In this document: positions 57,006 through 64,000 of the stretch, in pieces
Layout: every line of letters starts with the position of its first letter
How positions within the stretch are numbered: the first letter of the stretch is position 1
Origin: Mycolicibacterium sp. CBMA 234
Lineage (GTDB): Bacteria > Actinomycetota > Actinomycetes > Mycobacteriales > Mycobacteriaceae
DNA length: 64,000 nt
NCBI RefSeq assembly: GCF_009729415.1
Contig: NZ_MPKW01000018.1
Coordinates: forward strand, 1-64,000
Reading direction: 5' to 3'
Translations under genes and position numbers: made by a program
The notes under the pieces: model-generated
Seen by the model: the letters and a program-made list of their open reading frames with translations, nothing else
Told to the model about the DNA's origin: nothing
The model's database searches: none

Positions 57006-57080
57006 GGGCGCGTAGCTCAGTGGTAGAGCTCTGGTTTTACACACCAGCGGTCGGCGGTTCGATACCGTCCGCGCCCACCA
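57006..57080 (+). tRNA. tRNA-Val (anticodon TAC)
   Basis: A complete cloverleaf: acceptor GGGCGCG with CGCGCCC, D arm GCTC/GAGC, anticodon stem CTGGT/ACCAG around TTTACAC with anticodon TAC, T arm GGCGG/CCGTC around TTCGATA, discriminator A57077 and encoded CCA 57078-57080. Its 3' half is the integration site of the island that follows. Confidence 0.95.
57035..57078 (+). repeat. attL: 44-bp left repeat of the tRNA-Val island
   Basis: This stretch of the tRNA (anticodon loop to CCAC) recurs at 58957-59000 with two mismatches. Duplicated tRNA 3' ends flanking foreign DNA are the footprint of a tyrosine integrase. Confidence 0.8.
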
Positions 57081-57652
57081 TCACCACCGCAGGTCAAGGC
57101 CTCATTCGGCGCGCCGTAGAACGCTTCCTCGACCGTGTTGGAGCGCGGCCCAGCTTTCCAAAGGCTGTGCTCGCGGCGTGAAGGCGTCGACGAAGTCCAG
57201 GGCGGAAATGCCATCTCCACGATGCCTCCCGAGGTGGGTGCCGGGCGCGGTCGCATTCGAGCGATCGACGCGGGCCGCGAGCGCTGTGAGTCGAGCCGGG
57301 GTCGGGCGATCCACGCACAGCTCAGCGCAACCCTTCTCGATAGCAGCGGGAGCGCAAGCGCCGAGCGACAGTGGGCTATTTGGTCATCGCTTATCCGACG
57401 AGTATGACCCGGAGTCGACAGGAAATGGCCACGTCTCGACGGGATGTTTTAGGACTTAAATCCGTTATCCCGCAACAGTAGCGGGCAGCGCTCGACATCG
57501 CCGACAACCGCCGAGGGAGAATCCATTGAGCAGAGATTGGACCTGCGGTCGTCTCATATCCGAATGAAGTTCGGTTCCGGTCCCGGGGCGACCGTCTCTC
57601 TAACCGGCAGGTCGGGATTCGTAGTCGTCCATACTCGGTCTCGGCGACGCGC
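57081..57652. other. Island left arm, no convincing gene
   Basis: Several frames of 60-93 codons are open on both strands between 57081 and 57460, but none has a ribosome site or a recognisable product. It may hold a decayed gene. I see no repeats here that match the right arm. Confidence 0.4.
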
Positions 57653-58603
57653 TTATTCGTCGATACCAACTATTCTGATCTTGAATCGTTGTGCCAGCTC
57701 GTTCAGCCTTTTCTGTTTTCCCGCTGCGGTCAGGTGAGCTAATTCTGCTGCTACGCGGGCTGCCCACTCAGCATCTGCCTCAGGCGTCTCTGCAGTCGGG
57801 GGTGACTCGGTGCCATTGGCATCGGGGGTCTCGGTTTGTGAAGGCCGCTCGGTGTCCTCGGTCGCGGAAGTCTCTTTTTCCGCAGGCCGTTCAGTACTGT
57901 CGGCGTTCGGGACCTCAGTTCTTGGAGTCTGATCGGCAGGCTGCTGTTTGCGTGAGCCGAAGAGTCGCCTTAATCCTCGACGAATTTTGCCGACCACCTC
58001 CCTCGTGATCGGACTCACAGCCACACCGATGACTACACCGACGCTATCTATTGCTGCTATCGCCCCCCCGACAGCTATCGCAGCAACGTCTCCGTGCGGA
58101 AAGAGGCTTGCGACGTCAGCACTGTGTTTGGCCAACTCGCCGGCTGCTTCGTAACTTTTCATGCAGATCTTCACGAGTTGGTGACCCTTCTGCTCCGAAA
58201 GCTGGAAGGGCACCACCTCCTCGAATGCCAAATATTCAGCGAATAACACCCCACTCGGGTCGGCTTCGCGCCGGTCGGTGAGCCAGTCAGGGTCGGACAC
58301 GATTTCGAGCAAGGACCCGGCGTCGCGGCGAGCCGCCGGGCCAAGAAGCTCCAGCGTTATCAGCGTGAAGATGGCGTCTGGGAGTTGGGCGACTCGTAAT
58401 GACCTTGATTCGCCGAGTTCGAATACTTCGGAAAGCAATCGCGACGGGTCCTGGAGCAGATGGCGATGCTCTTCGTGTATGGACGCTATCGGCGCGCAAA
58501 AAAAGCTAAATTCGCGACCGAGTTCTCCTGCTACAGAGCGCAACGCGATGGTCGTCTCATAGGACTGTGGCAGTTCTAACGTGGTCTCAAGCATTTTTGT
58601 CAT
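57653..58603 (-). CDS. Island cargo protein of unknown function
   Basis: 316 residues from ATG 58603 (MTKMLETTLELPQSYETT). Residues 1-165 look like a helical globular domain (HEEHRHLLQDPSRLLSEVFELGE, DAIFTLITLELLGPAARRDAGS). A glycine/alanine hydrophobic segment at about 174-200 (VAAIAVGGAIAAIDSVGVVIG) is followed by a basic patch (KIRRGLRRLFGSRKQQ). Then comes a Thr/Glu/Pro-rich disordered stretch (about 222-275) and a C-terminal helix (AGKQKRLNELAQRFKIRI). This could be a membrane-associated effector. It is the only clear gene in the tRNA-Val island, so defence, superinfection exclusion or toxin roles are possible but unsupported. Confidence 0.7.
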   Translation of the reverse strand: MTKMLETTLELPQSYETTIALRSVAGELGREFSFFCAPIASIHEEHRHLLQDPSRLLSEVFELGESRSLRVAQLPDAIFTLITLELLGPAARRDAGSLLEIVSDPDWLTDRREADPSGVLFAEYLAFEEVVPFQLSEQKGHQLVKICMKSYEAAGELAKHSADVASLFPHGDVAAIAVGGAIAAIDSVGVVIGVAVSPITREVVGKIRRGLRRLFGSRKQQPADQTPRTEVPNADSTERPAEKETSATEDTERPSQTETPDANGTESPPTAETPEADAEWAARVAAELAHLTAAGKQKRLNELAQRFKIRIVGIDE

Positions 58604-58822
58604 CCATTCCGGTGCGTACGGGGAACGACAAGCCTCACGCCCGCGGACCGGCTTCACCCCTCCGCGCTGCGGAAGTAGCATAGCGCGGCATTCTGGTTGC
58701 CGGCTGCCAATCTGTCAGGGGACGGATAGGGCGCAAGGTCCCGCTTGGCTCGTCTTCTTGCTGTCTCCGCGTCAGCTGCCCGGTTGGCTGTGCTTGATTA
58801 CGTGTCCGAGGACCGCCCCCGT

Positions 58823-58843
58823 TGTGCCAAGAGTGTGCCAAGA
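58823..58843. repeat. Two 10-bp direct repeats with 11-bp period near attR
   Basis: TGTGCCAAGA occurs at 58823-58832 and again at 58834-58843. The pair lies about 115 bp inside the right end of the island, where arm-type integrase sites are commonly found. Confidence 0.5.
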
Positions 58844-58956
58844 CAGGAAAAGAACAGCCCGGTATTCCTGAGACGCGGTCGGCTGCACATGCGCTTTGAA
58901 CCGGGCATTTCGAGACGGCCTGGTGTCGTTTGGAACGCCGAGACGGCGAAGCTCGC

Positions 58957-59000
58957 TTTTACACACCAGCGGTAGGCGGTTCGATACCGTTCGCGCCCAC
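58957..59000 (+). repeat. attR: degenerate copy of the tRNA-Val 3' half
   Basis: 44 bp matching 57035-57078 except for two substitutions (the GGTC to GGTA and GTCC to GTTC changes). It lacks the 5' half of the tRNA and so is not a tRNA gene. Confidence 0.8.
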
Positions 59001-59018
59001 AAATTTCTGTCGACGGTC

Positions 59019-59732
59019 CTAGTCGACCGGGCTCATGTCGTCGGCGGTCCACCGCACGGCGGTCACCTCAGGGGCCTTGATGACGTCGGCCAGCGCGGCT
59101 TCGATGCGGTGGTCGTCGCGTTCGTCGGCGAAGACAGTGGCGGTGATGCGGACGCCCTCGTCGTCGGGCAGATCGACCGCGGAGATGGACTGCACCGTGA
59201 GGTTCGGGTGCGAGATGGCGTCGAAGATGAGGCTGCGGATGTGCACCTCGGCGCTGGTGGCGCACCGGACTTCGAATCGGTATTCGGCAGAGGCTGTTTC
59301 CGTCCCGGGGCCGCGGTGCCGGTCCAGAGTGCGTCCGACCGGCCGTAAGAAGATGTTGGCCGCGATGACGGCGCAACTTCCGATCACAGCGGGCACCAGC
59401 AGGCCGCCGCCGGCCAGGGCGCCGACGGCGGCGGACGCCCACAGGGTGGCGGCGGTGTTCAGCCCGGAGATCGTGGCGCCTTGCTGCATGATCACGCCGG
59501 CGCCGAGGAAGCCGATACCGGACGCGACCTGGGCGGCGACGCGGGTCGGGTCAGCGTGGATGCCAGTGAAGGCGTATGCGCCCATGACGACGAACAGCGT
59601 CGACCCCAGACTGACCAGGGCGGCGGTGCGCAGCCCGGCGTTGCGGGAGCGCCATTGCCGTTCCAGTCCGATCGCAGCGCCAAGTCCTAGACCCGCGCCA
59701 ATCCGGAGCGCGATTTCCAGTGTGTCGATCAT
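59019..59732 (-). CDS. mgtC: MgtC/SapB-family membrane protein
   Basis: 237 residues. The N-terminal membrane half has LRIGAGLGLGAAIGLERQWRSRNAGLRTAALVSLGSTLF and FLGAGVIMQQGATISGLNTAATLWASAAVGALAGGG, the MgtC signature with the conserved Arg/Glu. The C-terminal soluble half is ACT-like. MgtC is needed for growth in low Mg2+ and for survival in macrophages, and inhibits F1Fo ATP synthase in Salmonella. It lies downstream of an M-box riboswitch and short leader ORFs. Its stop is 19 bp from attR. Confidence 0.93.
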   Translation of the reverse strand: MIDTLEIALRIGAGLGLGAAIGLERQWRSRNAGLRTAALVSLGSTLFVVMGAYAFTGIHADPTRVAAQVASGIGFLGAGVIMQQGATISGLNTAATLWASAAVGALAGGGLLVPAVIGSCAVIAANIFLRPVGRTLDRHRGPGTETASAEYRFEVRCATSAEVHIRSLIFDAISHPNLTVQSISAVDLPDDEGVRITATVFADERDDHRIEAALADVIKAPEVTAVRWTADDMSPVD

Positions 59733-59849
59733 GGTGTACTCCTGATGGTTTCGTCTCGATAGGCGCGTCTCACCGCACCGCGCTGGTAGCGGCGCAAGGG
59801 GCTATCCGGCTGCCGCTTGGTTTTGGTCGATCAGAGGGTCGTTCGTTCG

Positions 59850-60239
59850 TCAGCCTCCGTGAATGCTCTGAATTGCCTTGATCACCAATAAGATTGCCCA
59901 GCCCACTAGGTAAGCGCTGAGCACGATCACGTCGAATCGCGTGCCGACGTGGACGTCGCTGAAGCGCTTCTGGCTCACAGTGACTCCTTGCGTCCGGTTG
60001 GTCTCGTTGTCGGCGATGGCAGGTATGGGCGGATCGTAGGGACAGAGTGCGAACTCGGGGTGAACAGCGGCTAACTCGTCGCGGATCAGCTCGACCAGCG
60101 CCAACGGCACGCCGCAGGCTTGCGCGACCACCGCCGGGTGTTCGCCGTGGGCCAGCATGGCGCGGGCGGTGCGCGTTCGCAGGCTGGGCTTCGAATCGGG
60201 CCAGGGCAGCGCCCCTGACGGCCGATCGATCGGTGTCAC
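59850..60239 (-). CDS. Small HTH-like protein with C-terminal membrane helix
   Basis: 129 residues from GTG 60239. Residues about 15-60 (RTARAMLAHGEHPAVVAQACGVPLALVELIRDEL) look like a helix-turn-helix. A linker follows, then a C-terminal helix (FDVIVLSAYLVGWAILLVIKAI). The family is unknown to me. Its start codon overlaps the stop of a 20-codon leader ORF (GTGA), so it is coupled to it. It lies between the M-box and mgtC, with a 117-bp gap before mgtC, and probably belongs to the same Mg2+-controlled transcript. A second frame start at an internal GTG, giving only the membrane part, cannot be excluded. Confidence 0.6.
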   Translation of the reverse strand: MTPIDRPSGALPWPDSKPSLRTRTARAMLAHGEHPAVVAQACGVPLALVELIRDELAAVHPEFALCPYDPPIPAIADNETNRTQGVTVSQKRFSDVHVGTRFDVIVLSAYLVGWAILLVIKAIQSIHGG

Positions 60240-60298
60240 GGGGCCACCACCGCGCGGGCAAACGGGGCCGGGGTGGGGGAGCGCAGGGCGATGGTCAT
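60236..60298 (-). CDS. 20-residue leader peptide ORF, Pro-rich
   Basis: ATG 60298 has AGGAG seven bases upstream and opens a 20-codon frame reading MTIALRSPTPAPFARAVVAP, with four prolines. The stop TGA overlaps the GTG start of the next gene. Proline-rich leader peptides control mgtCBR in Salmonella; a similar role here is inference from position below an M-box. Confidence 0.55.
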   Translation of the reverse strand: MTIALRSPTPAPFARAVVAP

Positions 60299-60425
60299 GG
60301 TGGGACTCCTCGCGAGGCTGCCGACGACGAGAAATCGCCGAATCACAATGCAACACAGCGCAACTGGGCCGTGCCGCAACAGGTGCGGCCGGCCTCATTC
60401 AGTGGCGGTACGTCGAATTAGTGAT
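60299..60425 (-). other. Leader between short ORFs
   Basis: The 127-bp stretch of the M-box transcript between the two short ORFs contains the Shine-Dalgarno of the 20-codon ORF (AGGAG, 60310-60306) and no other clear element. Confidence 0.35.
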
Positions 60426-60503
60426 TCAGCGACCGTGACGCCGCGGCGAGGTCGAGAACAACGTGGGATTCAGATGGGGATAGGGACTATCGCTGGAACT
60501 CAT
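60426..60503 (-). CDS. Upstream short leader ORF (25 codons), speculative
   Basis: ATG 60503 opens MSSSDSPYPHLNP... to ...RRHGR, stop TGA 60428-60426. AAGGAGG lies about 15 bases upstream, a little far; GTG 60518 directly abuts it. Three prolines occur within the SPYPHLNP stretch. It lies between the M-box terminator and the 20-codon ORF. It may be a leader peptide or chance. Confidence 0.35.
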   Translation of the reverse strand: MSSSDSPYPHLNPTLFSTSPRRHGR

Positions 60504-60572
60504 CTGGTTGTCCGTCACCTCCTTCACCGCCGTGACGCGCGGGGCGTCTGGTCGCGACAGCACCGCGCTAAA

Positions 60573-60621
60573 CGAGAGGAGGAATCCGCCAGCGCGAAAG
60601 GCTGGCGGGGCACCCCTCTCG
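60573..60621 (-). terminator. Expression-platform hairpin of the M-box
   Basis: Read leftward, the inner stem is CCGCCAGC/GCTGGCGG (60608-60601 with 60593-60586) and the outer stem is CGAGAGG/CCTCTCG, followed by TTT. It directly follows the M-box aptamer and would stop transcription when the riboswitch is Mg2+-bound. Confidence 0.75.
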
Positions 60622-60775
60622 TCAGGGCTTCGGCACTACGCGACGTAACCCCACTGGCGGGGAGCCACTTTGGGTCATCCCTTAATCCGGGAAGACCTGT
60701 CCTGATCTTGGGCGTCTCTCGACGTCGTCAGATCAGTGGCCTGTGTTCACGTAGGAGCCTCACCTAGCAAGGTGC
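60622..60775 (-). ncRNA. M-box (ykoK-type) magnesium riboswitch
   Basis: Read leftward from 60775, the sequence begins with CTAGGTGAGGCTCCTACGTG, the M-box 5' hallmark (GTTAGGTGAGGCTCCT), then has the core GAGAGACGCCCAAGATCAGG, and closes with AGTGCCGAAGCCCTGACGA, matching the conserved AGTGCtaAAGCtCTAC end. The M-box folds with Mg2+ and turns off Mg2+-transport genes. Here it precedes short ORFs, a small membrane protein and mgtC on the same strand. The 5' end is placed by consensus, not by a mapped start. Confidence 0.92.
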
Positions 60776-60860
60776 TGACCGCGGTCCATGGTGAACCTGC
60801 CGCAGAGGGAAGTCAATAGTTTTGGCGGCGTTAGTTCGGGCCGTGCGCGGCCCGCTGACG

Positions 60861-61892
60861 TCAGGCCGCAGCCTTGGTCGCAGCCATCGGCTTCTGGCCA
60901 CGAGTATTGTTGTTGGCCTTCGGATTTGGCTTCTTCTGAGTGTTGCTGCTGGTGCCCGGCGTCCCGGAATTGGCGGTCGATTCGGCTCCAGTCGTCCCGG
61001 TGCTGGACCCTTGGTTCGTCGTCGGCGACGTATCCGCCGCCGTCACAGCGGGTTTGGTTGCCGTTGGCGTGGGTTTCTTCAATGGGATGACCGTCGCGGG
61101 CTTGACTGCCGCCGTCGCCGTCTTCGGCAGTGCCGTGGCCGCCACCCCGGATGCCGCATTGGGCGTGATGGCCGCCACCGGAGTCGCGGGTTGGGTGGCC
61201 AACGCTGTGGCGATGGTCTGCTGCGCGAACACGATGCCATCGACGACCTTGCCGGCGCCGGTGCTGAGTCCCTGTGCGACCAGCTGGATGCCGTCGACCA
61301 CGGCGGTGATGACATTGCCGATGTTGAGGGGCAACAGGGCGGCGACAACGTTCTGGCCGGCGGTGATCGCCGCGACCGCGAAGTCGTTGAACCCGGCGAC
61401 CAGACCGGTACCGAGCCCGATGAGCGCCGCGGGGATGGCTTGTACTAGCGCCTGGTCCACGGCCAGCGCGCGCTGGTCGCGCTGAATGATGGCGGCGAGA
61501 ATCGGGCCGCCGATCACGGTCACCGCTCCGATGACGCCCTTCTCGATAGTGCCGAGTGCGCCTACCGGGTCCCGGGCAAGTATCTGCTGGGTGACGGTGA
61601 CCACGAGGCTGGGGATGGCGGTGATGGTTTGTTGGACGCCCTGGCCGGCTTTGGCCAAGCCGACGCCGACGGTCACGACGTCGGTGATCTGGTTGATCAC
61701 CCACTGTTTGAACGCGGGGAATTGGAGGATGTCGGCGACCGTGGCGGCGAATTGAATGTCAGGGACCTGCACGCTGTGCACTACCGGTGCCGGGAGAGCG
61801 GTAAAAGCCGGCGGTGGTGGCGTGACGGCGACGATGCTCGCGGCCATGAGAGCGGCGGTGGGCAGGCTCAAACGAGTTGTGAGTGTTTGCAT
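60861..61892 (-). CDS. Exported protein with hydrophobic middle and Thr/Pro-rich tail
   Basis: 343 residues from ATG 61892 with AGGAG upstream. The signal peptide is MQTLTTRLSLPTAALMAASIVAV. Residues about 45-235 form a hydrophobic helical domain rich in Ala, Val, Ile and Gln (ILQFPAFKQWVINQITDVVTVG; GTGLVAGFNDFAVAAITAGQ). The last 100 residues are Thr/Ala/Pro/Lys-rich and basic. The layout resembles mycobacterial exported proteins of the cell surface; no function is known to me. It lies upstream of, and reads toward, the M-box locus. Confidence 0.75.
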   Translation of the reverse strand: MQTLTTRLSLPTAALMAASIVAVTPPPPAFTALPAPVVHSVQVPDIQFAATVADILQFPAFKQWVINQITDVVTVGVGLAKAGQGVQQTITAIPSLVVTVTQQILARDPVGALGTIEKGVIGAVTVIGGPILAAIIQRDQRALAVDQALVQAIPAALIGLGTGLVAGFNDFAVAAITAGQNVVAALLPLNIGNVITAVVDGIQLVAQGLSTGAGKVVDGIVFAQQTIATALATQPATPVAAITPNAASGVAATALPKTATAAVKPATVIPLKKPTPTATKPAVTAADTSPTTNQGSSTGTTGAESTANSGTPGTSSNTQKKPNPKANNNTRGQKPMAATKAAA

Positions 61893-62062
61893 TTTGAAGC
61901 TCCTGACCGAGGTTGTGGAACTCAAGCAATATTGACGGTAGTAGCAGATTTTTCTCGGTGCTGAGTAATTGCAATGTTGATGTCAGGTGTTCTTCGCGAC
62001 GCCGCCGACCGGCCACCGGCCGGAGCGAATCATCAAGTCGCAGAATTGAATCCGGACTCTTA

Positions 62063-62854
62063 CTAGATCAGTGGCGTATCGGCAGAGGTATTGGCGGGGC
62101 CGCCCTGGCGCCACATTGTCATTACCAATACATGAGACTCATCGGTCGTCGATGCATTGTGCAGTTGGTACACCGAACCTTCGGGCAGAAAACCAGCATG
62201 GTCGGCGCTGAGCGTCGTCGTCGCCGCGATCTGGTGCAGCGAGTCCGAGCCGTCCAGAACGTAGATCAGCGTCGGGCCGCCTTGCTTGACCTCGGGCGAC
62301 TGTCCGCTCGGGCGCAGCGTGAACTTGTCCAGGCGCATCTCGTAGTTGCCGCCCGCGGCCAGGGGCGGGAGGTCGTCGGTGTTGATCACCACCTGGGCGG
62401 TCGGGCTGGGTAGGGGTTTGGTGCGGGCCGCCTCCGGTCGAACGCCGAGGAACAGCCAATTGTTCGGGTCGGTCCCGGGGTTGGAGTGACTGTGGTGGAC
62501 GAACGGCGGGGCAAACAGGGCGTCGCCGGGCCCGACGGTTAGGTGGGTGCCGTCGTCCAGGTTGACCTGTGTCGTGCCCGAGATTCCGTACACGAACCCT
62601 GATGGATGCACGTGCCCACCGGTCGGTGCGTTCTCGCCGGCCGCCTGCGGGAAGTCGACGATGCTGGCGTAGAGCGGCGTGGTCGGGGTGTAATCCGGGT
62701 GGCCGGGATCGCCGTACTCGACGTTGGCGAACACCCCGTCGGCGAGGGTCGTGCTCTCGAAGCCGGGAGCGGTCGGGGTGCCGGCTGTGGTGCTGCAGCC
62801 CGCAGTCAGGAAGGCAGTGACAGCGGCCGTTGCAGCAATGGCGTGAGCAGACAT
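62063..62854 (-). CDS. Cupin-domain lipoprotein
   Basis: 263 residues from ATG 62854, with GAAGG upstream. Lipobox LTAGC (Cys about 20). A cupin domain follows: GGHVHPSGFVYGISGTTQVNLDDG and later HHSHSNPG, with metal-ligand His residues, and a second beta-barrel half containing LDKFTLRPSGQ. Cupins bind metals and act as enzymes or sensors. The substrate is unknown. A Leu-type start (TTG 62860) is also in frame. Confidence 0.8.
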   Translation of the reverse strand: MSAHAIAATAAVTAFLTAGCSTTAGTPTAPGFESTTLADGVFANVEYGDPGHPDYTPTTPLYASIVDFPQAAGENAPTGGHVHPSGFVYGISGTTQVNLDDGTHLTVGPGDALFAPPFVHHSHSNPGTDPNNWLFLGVRPEAARTKPLPSPTAQVVINTDDLPPLAAGGNYEMRLDKFTLRPSGQSPEVKQGGPTLIYVLDGSDSLHQIAATTTLSADHAGFLPEGSVYQLHNASTTDESHVLVMTMWRQGGPANTSADTPLI

Positions 62855-62872
62855 CGACAACCTTCTTTCGTG

Positions 62873-63091
62873 TTACGCGCCCGATTTCGATGACTCGGTG
62901 TGGCCTGCGCGCTCCGGCCCGCGCCGGTTGGCCTCTTGGGCCAGTTGTACTCGGGACGTCAGCCCCAACTTCGCGTAGATGTGCGACAGGTGGGCCTGCA
63001 CCATGGCGTCGGGCTGGGTGTCCCAGAGCCGCGTCAAACCCTCGACATCGGCCAGCAGCAGCGTGACCGTTCCGGTCGGAAGTTCGCTCAT
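62873..63091 (-). pseudogene. Remnant of an adenylate cyclase-LuxR regulator with a large in-frame deletion
   Basis: 72 codons. Residues 1-30 (MSELPTGTVTLLLADVEGLT...DAM) are the start of the class III cyclase domain that opens mycobacterial cyclase-ATPase-LuxR regulators (like Rv0386 and Rv2488c). Residues 31-60 (VQAHLSHIYAKLGLTSRVQLAQEANRR) are the final recognition helix region of the LuxR HTH at the other end of such proteins. Roughly 900-1000 residues of the usual protein are absent and the two ends are joined in frame. It may still be translated but cannot have the normal function. The neighbouring cupin lipoprotein lies downstream. Confidence 0.75.
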
Positions 63092-63309
63092 GTCAGTCAG
63101 CTTGCGTCGGCGTGGTTGGGGTAAGCATCAGCCAAATGGCCAATAGTTGTCCAGGATGCACCTAGACATACGCATTGCTGGAAACCGATTGCGGGTATCT
63201 CGGGGCCGTTGGAGTTACCGATCGAATTCACTGCGCGCCGGTGCCATGCCTAGCGTCTTCTTAACTAGATCTGAGCTGATTCACGGTTCGGGCATCCAAG
63301 GTGGACGGC

Positions 63310-64000
63310 ATGTCCACTACTACATCTCGTGCCCGGCGCTACGGCGTCGCCACCCTCGCCGGATTCGCTGCGCTCTCCTTGGCCGCATGCGGGTCGTCGA
63401 GCACGCCGTCTACCAGCTCCACCGCCGCCAGCAGCTCGTCCTCCGCGGCTCCGGCTCCCGGAGGCAAGGGCGGGAAGGATCGGGTGTCCGGCCTGGTCAA
63501 CTCCGTGTCGGGTGGCACCGTATCGGTGACCGGCAAGGACGGGCCGGCCACGGTCAACATCACTTCTTCGACGCGCGTCACCCAAATGGGCCCAGGGCAG
63601 CTGACCGATGTCACGGCCGGCGAGTGCGTCGCCGTCCGTCCGGTCAAGGACAGCGACAACGGCCCCGCCGTCACCGCCGCGAACGTCATGGTCCGCCAGG
63701 CGGGCAACGGGCAGTGCGGTCAGAAGAATGAGAAGGGTGACAAGCACGAGCACGGCATCGGCGGCACGGTCGCGTCGGTCAACGGCAACACGATCGTGGT
63801 CACCGCGGCCGACAACAGCCAAACCACGGTGACCGTGACGCCTGATACCCACTACACCAAGAGCGCTGCCGCAGATGTGAAAGCGATCGCCACCGGGATG
63901 TGCCTGGGCGCGCGCGGCACCAAGGACGGCAACGGCGTCCTGCAGGCCACGTTTGCGATGGTGCGGCCGGCGGTGAACGGTGCGTGCGGCGGCGGTGGCG
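63310..64000 (+). CDS. Lipoprotein with DUF5666-like repeats (partial, 3' end outside window)
   Basis: ATG 63310 has AGGTGG upstream and stays open for 230 codons to the window end. The signal peptide ends in SLAACG (Cys about 27). A Ser/Thr-rich linker is followed by two copies of a beta domain (VSGLVNSVSGGTVSVTG..., then GIGGTVASVNGNTIVVTA...), each with a Cys near its end (GECVAV, GMCLGA). The repeats resemble DUF5666 domains, which are common in exported proteins. The C-terminus is missing. Confidence 0.8.
   Translation, partial: MSTTTSRARRYGVATLAGFAALSLAACGSSSTPSTSSTAASSSSSAAPAPGGKGGKDRVSGLVNSVSGGTVSVTGKDGPATVNITSSTRVTQMGPGQLTDVTAGECVAVRPVKDSDNGPAVTAANVMVRQAGNGQCGQKNEKGDKHEHGIGGTVASVNGNTIVVTAADNSQTTVTVTPDTHYTKSAAADVKAIATGMCLGARGTKDGNGVLQATFAMVRPAVNGACGGGG

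Larger units (their letters stand above)
57079..59000. mobile_element. Small integrated island at tRNA-Val (about 1.9 kb)
   Basis: The segment is bounded by the tRNA 3' end and its imperfect copy. It carries one clear gene (57653-58603) and no integrase, excisionase or transposase I can find. Base composition is visibly less GC-rich than the flanks from about 57400 to 58600. It is either a satellite that uses an integrase supplied elsewhere or the remnant of a larger element. Confidence 0.7.
58604..59018. other. Island right arm and attR junction
   Basis: I see no gene in this stretch. It contains the tandem repeat at 58823-58843 and the attR copy at 58957-59000, then 18 bp to the end of the MgtC gene. 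Confidence 0.45.

Noticed and set aside
58957..59000. A second tRNA-Val gene
   Set aside because: Only the 3' half is present, and two stem bases are changed; it is the distal att copy.
57079..59000. An integrase or excisionase gene in the tRNA-Val island
   Set aside because: No frame shows tyrosine or serine recombinase motifs; the element is listed without one.

Overview
The window is high-GC DNA from a mycobacterium, most likely a rapid grower; I cannot name the species. Evidence includes MmpS/MmpL transporters, the mycolate-synthesis FAS-II operon (fabD-acpM-kasA-kasB-accD6), a mycothiol-linked formaldehyde dehydrogenase, a resuscitation-promoting factor, hemophore-like and DUF732 secreted proteins, and gene order from aceE to the glpD locus that matches M. 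tuberculosis Rv2238c-Rv2252 with several inserted genes.

Layout. 1-5.2 kb: a WTDxDG-repeat membrane protein cut by the window edge, two small secreted proteins, a cyclopropane-synthase-like methyltransferase and a SARP/FHA (EmbR-like) regulator. Three promoters here carry triple heptamer repeats with an 11-bp period, the layout of SARP operators. 5.4-10.6 kb: lipoprotein, hemophore-like protein, DyP peroxidase with a partner gene, Rpf, and an AT-rich 0.5 kb gap. 10.5-17.2 kb: membrane esterase, low-complexity surface protein, dehydrogenase, hydrolase and F420 oxidoreductase. 17.3-21.1 kb: mmpS-mmpL-Rv0455c-type siderophore export operon. 21.4-28.4 kb: glycogen phosphorylase, SDR, and gluconate regulator/kinase/permease. 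28.4-33.6 kb: SABATH methyltransferase, MscR plus metallo-hydrolase, serine hydrolase, purine permease.

33.8-38.3 kb: DUF3145 protein and a monooxygenase-patatin-SDR operon with a divergent TetR regulator. 38.3-42.9 kb: DAG-kinase, AgpS-like flavoprotein, TetR and GlpD, with what look like two overlapping leaderless promoters. 42.9-45.4 kb: LysR/SDR pair and a RibD-fold reductase. 45.5-55.1 kb: FAS-II operon, its regulator MabR, and aceE. 55.3-57.0 kb: lipoprotein, DUF3052 protein, AhpE.

57.0-59.0 kb: a tRNA-Val gene whose 3' half is duplicated 1.9 kb downstream, enclosing a small island with one gene of unknown function. 59.0-60.8 kb: an M-box (Mg2+) riboswitch reading leftward into short leader ORFs, a small HTH/membrane protein and an MgtC homologue. 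60.8-64.0 kb: secreted proteins, a cupin lipoprotein, a 72-codon remnant of a cyclase-LuxR regulator, and a lipoprotein cut by the window end.

The most novel-looking items are the SARP-type promoter set with its repeat protein, the M-box/short-ORF/MgtC leader, the single-gene tRNA-Val island, and the in-frame collapse of a large regulator.
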